Part shown: one piece after another, positions 6,243 to 7,135 of the stretch
Layout of the letters: each line of letters begins with the position of its first letter
Numbering within the stretch: the first letter of the stretch is position 1
Assembly: GCA_018725345.1 (NCBI GenBank)
Contig: QLUI01000090.1
Span: forward strand, 1 to 7,135
Origin: Bacillota bacterium
Lineage (GTDB): Bacteria; Bacillota; Dethiobacteria; Dethiobacterales; Dethiobacteraceae
DNA length: 7,135 nucleotides
Direction of reading: 5' to 3'
Notes under the pieces: model-generated
Told to the model about the DNA's origin: nothing
Databases searched by the model: none
The model's input: the letters and a program-made list of their open reading frames with translations, nothing else
Made by a program: the position numbers and the translations under genes

Positions 6243-7135
6243 ATGACAAAGTTCATTAACCCCTATAACTTTGTGCCCGCCGACCCTGTCCGGATCGACG
6301 CACAGCGGCAAGAGCCGGTGGGATTTCAGCACCGCTTCGCAGATAACCGCATGTCAGGGCGGCTTCATTGCACGCTTACGACGAAGACCTGCGTCTTTGT
6401 GCCCGACAGCGCGTCCGGCGGGCAGAACCAGCAAAAGCGGTTCCATCGGCAAAGTGGGCAAAGTGATGGACTGCTCACCATCCCTGGCTCATCGCTTAAA
6501 GGAGTCCTGCGCACCGTGGCCGAGGCTATTTCGAACTCCTGTTTCACGGTCTTTGCCGAGGAGGGCTATAAATATAGGCTGTTAAATCCTAGTTTAGAGG
6601 AAAAGTTATGCCGCGGGGCCTGGACTTCCCCGGCCAGCGGCACCAAATATGAATTAAAGAGCAACCGGGACGGCCGTCCCGCAATCACCTTCAGCCATAC
6701 CCCACTGCTCGATGCGAAATTGAGGAGTGAACAGTGTCAACTCAACCGCTCGGCTGAGGGCTCGGGGCTGTGTGTCTGCTGCCGTTTGTTCGGGACAACG
6801 CCCAAGGGCGAGGATGAACAAACGGCTGGGGCGTTTGCCGGTAAGGTGCAAATCAGCGATGCCGCCGTATGCGGCGTTAAACAAGATAAACAAGAAGGCG
6901 CTGAAGAAGGCGCTGAAGAAGGCGCTGAAGAAGGCGCTGAAGAAGGCGCTGAGTACAAAGCAGTCAGCCCTCAAAACTATCCAGACCTGTTGTCCCGGCT
7001 GGTCGAGACCGCTTATATGCGTCGGTTCCATCTGAACAGCCCTAAGCCGCATCACGAGCCGTTCTACGTAGAAAACCGGCACGTGCGCGGCCGCAAGTTT
7101 TACCACCATCATGCCCGTGATCAGTTGTCCCGTGA
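6243..7135 (+). CDS. TIGR03986-type RAMP superfamily CRISPR protein (3' end cut off by window)
   Basis: The frame stays open to the last base; 297 N-terminal residues are visible. It begins FINPYNFVP (4-12), a hallmark of the TIGR03986 RAMP family, whose members are large Cas7-like proteins of type III-D loci. Further features: LTIPGSSLKGVLRTVAEAI (78-96), the RAMP crRNA loop; C165, C177, C179 and C180 before RLFGT, a probable zinc site; AGAFAGKVQISDA (195-207); an acidic repeat QEGA plus four EEGA units (217-236); and VRGRKFYHHH (281-290), which I also associate with the family. No Asp aligns obviously with the Csm3 catalytic residue. The start is secure: AAGGAGG (6230-6236) lies 6 nt upstream and the previous stop is 1 bp away. 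A glycine-rich C-terminal loop and probably a second RAMP half should lie beyond the window. Confidence 0.85.
   Translation, partial: MTKFINPYNFVPADPVRIDAQRQEPVGFQHRFADNRMSGRLHCTLTTKTCVFVPDSASGGQNQQKRFHRQSGQSDGLLTIPGSSLKGVLRTVAEAISNSCFTVFAEEGYKYRLLNPSLEEKLCRGAWTSPASGTKYELKSNRDGRPAITFSHTPLLDAKLRSEQCQLNRSAEGSGLCVCCRLFGTTPKGEDEQTAGAFAGKVQISDAAVCGVKQDKQEGAEEGAEEGAEEGAEEGAEYKAVSPQNYPDLLSRLVETAYMRRFHLNSPKPHHEPFYVENRHVRGRKFYHHHARDQLSR
6891..6950 (+). repeat. In-frame 12-bp tandem repeat, five units
   Basis: Unit GAAGAAGGCGCT. Four identical copies occupy 6903-6950, preceded by one copy differing only in its first base (CAA for GAA, 6891-6902). The period of 12 keeps the reading frame and encodes Q/E-E-G-A repeated five times, inside the TIGR03986-type RAMP gene. 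Perfect identity at the DNA level, including synonymous positions, indicates recent slippage-type expansion rather than selected protein repetition. The encoded stretch is acidic and probably an exposed flexible loop or helix. Confidence 0.95.

Noticed and set aside
6891..6950. Tandem repeat considered as a CRISPR array or regulatory iteron array
   Set aside because: The 12-bp units are directly adjacent with no spacers, and they sit in frame inside a well-supported coding region. It is a coding microsatellite-like repeat.
6727..7035. Alternative + strand reading frame giving a repeated KKAL peptide
   Set aside because: It is the off-frame reading of the 12-bp repeat. The frame starting at 6243 has a perfect ribosome binding site, clear RAMP motifs and stays open to the window end.

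Overview
The window is the interior of one multigene operon, entirely on the + strand, encoding a type III CRISPR-Cas effector complex. The gene set is cas10 with an intact GGDD, a Csx10-type Cas5-like protein, several separate Cas7/RAMP proteins including a Csx7-like one, a Csx19-like protein, and a TIGR03986-type RAMP. This points to subtype III-D (the non-fused, multi-subunit form) rather than III-A, III-B or the fused Cas7-11 III-E form. Family names come from motifs remembered and read by eye, not from a database search.

Layout: 1-1212, 3' part of cas10 (5' end outside the window); 1217-1951, Csm3-like Cas7 RAMP; 1948-3198, csx10; 3216-3692, small helical protein, probably the Cas11-type small subunit; 3707-4528, Csx7-like Cas7; 4522-5679, a second, larger Csm3-like RAMP with a C-terminal extension; 5672-6241, Csx19-like protein; 6243-7135, 5' part of a TIGR03986-type RAMP that runs off the window and carries an in-frame 12-bp tandem repeat. 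Coding density is essentially complete: the largest gap between genes is 17 bp, and several junctions overlap by 4 to 8 bp. No promoter, terminator, CRISPR array, adaptation gene (cas1/cas2), cas6, tRNA, rRNA or mobile element is visible.

How the genes fit together (family knowledge plus inference): the Cas7 proteins should form the backbone that holds crRNA and cleaves bound target RNA. Csx10 should cap the 5' handle end in the Cas5 position, the small subunit should line the filament, and Cas10 should sense target binding and make cyclic oligoadenylate through its GGDD palm. Csx19 is a III-D signature component. The conserved Cas7 catalytic aspartate appears present in the RAMPs at 1217 and 3707 but is replaced by alanine in the one at 4522, which would make the backbone catalytically asymmetric.

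Organism: a bacterium of moderate GC content (mid-50s percent by eye) with strong AAGGAGG ribosome binding sites. This would fit a moderate-GC Clostridia-type Firmicute but does not exclude Chloroflexi, Deltaproteobacteria or others. The taxonomic guess is weak because type III loci move horizontally.
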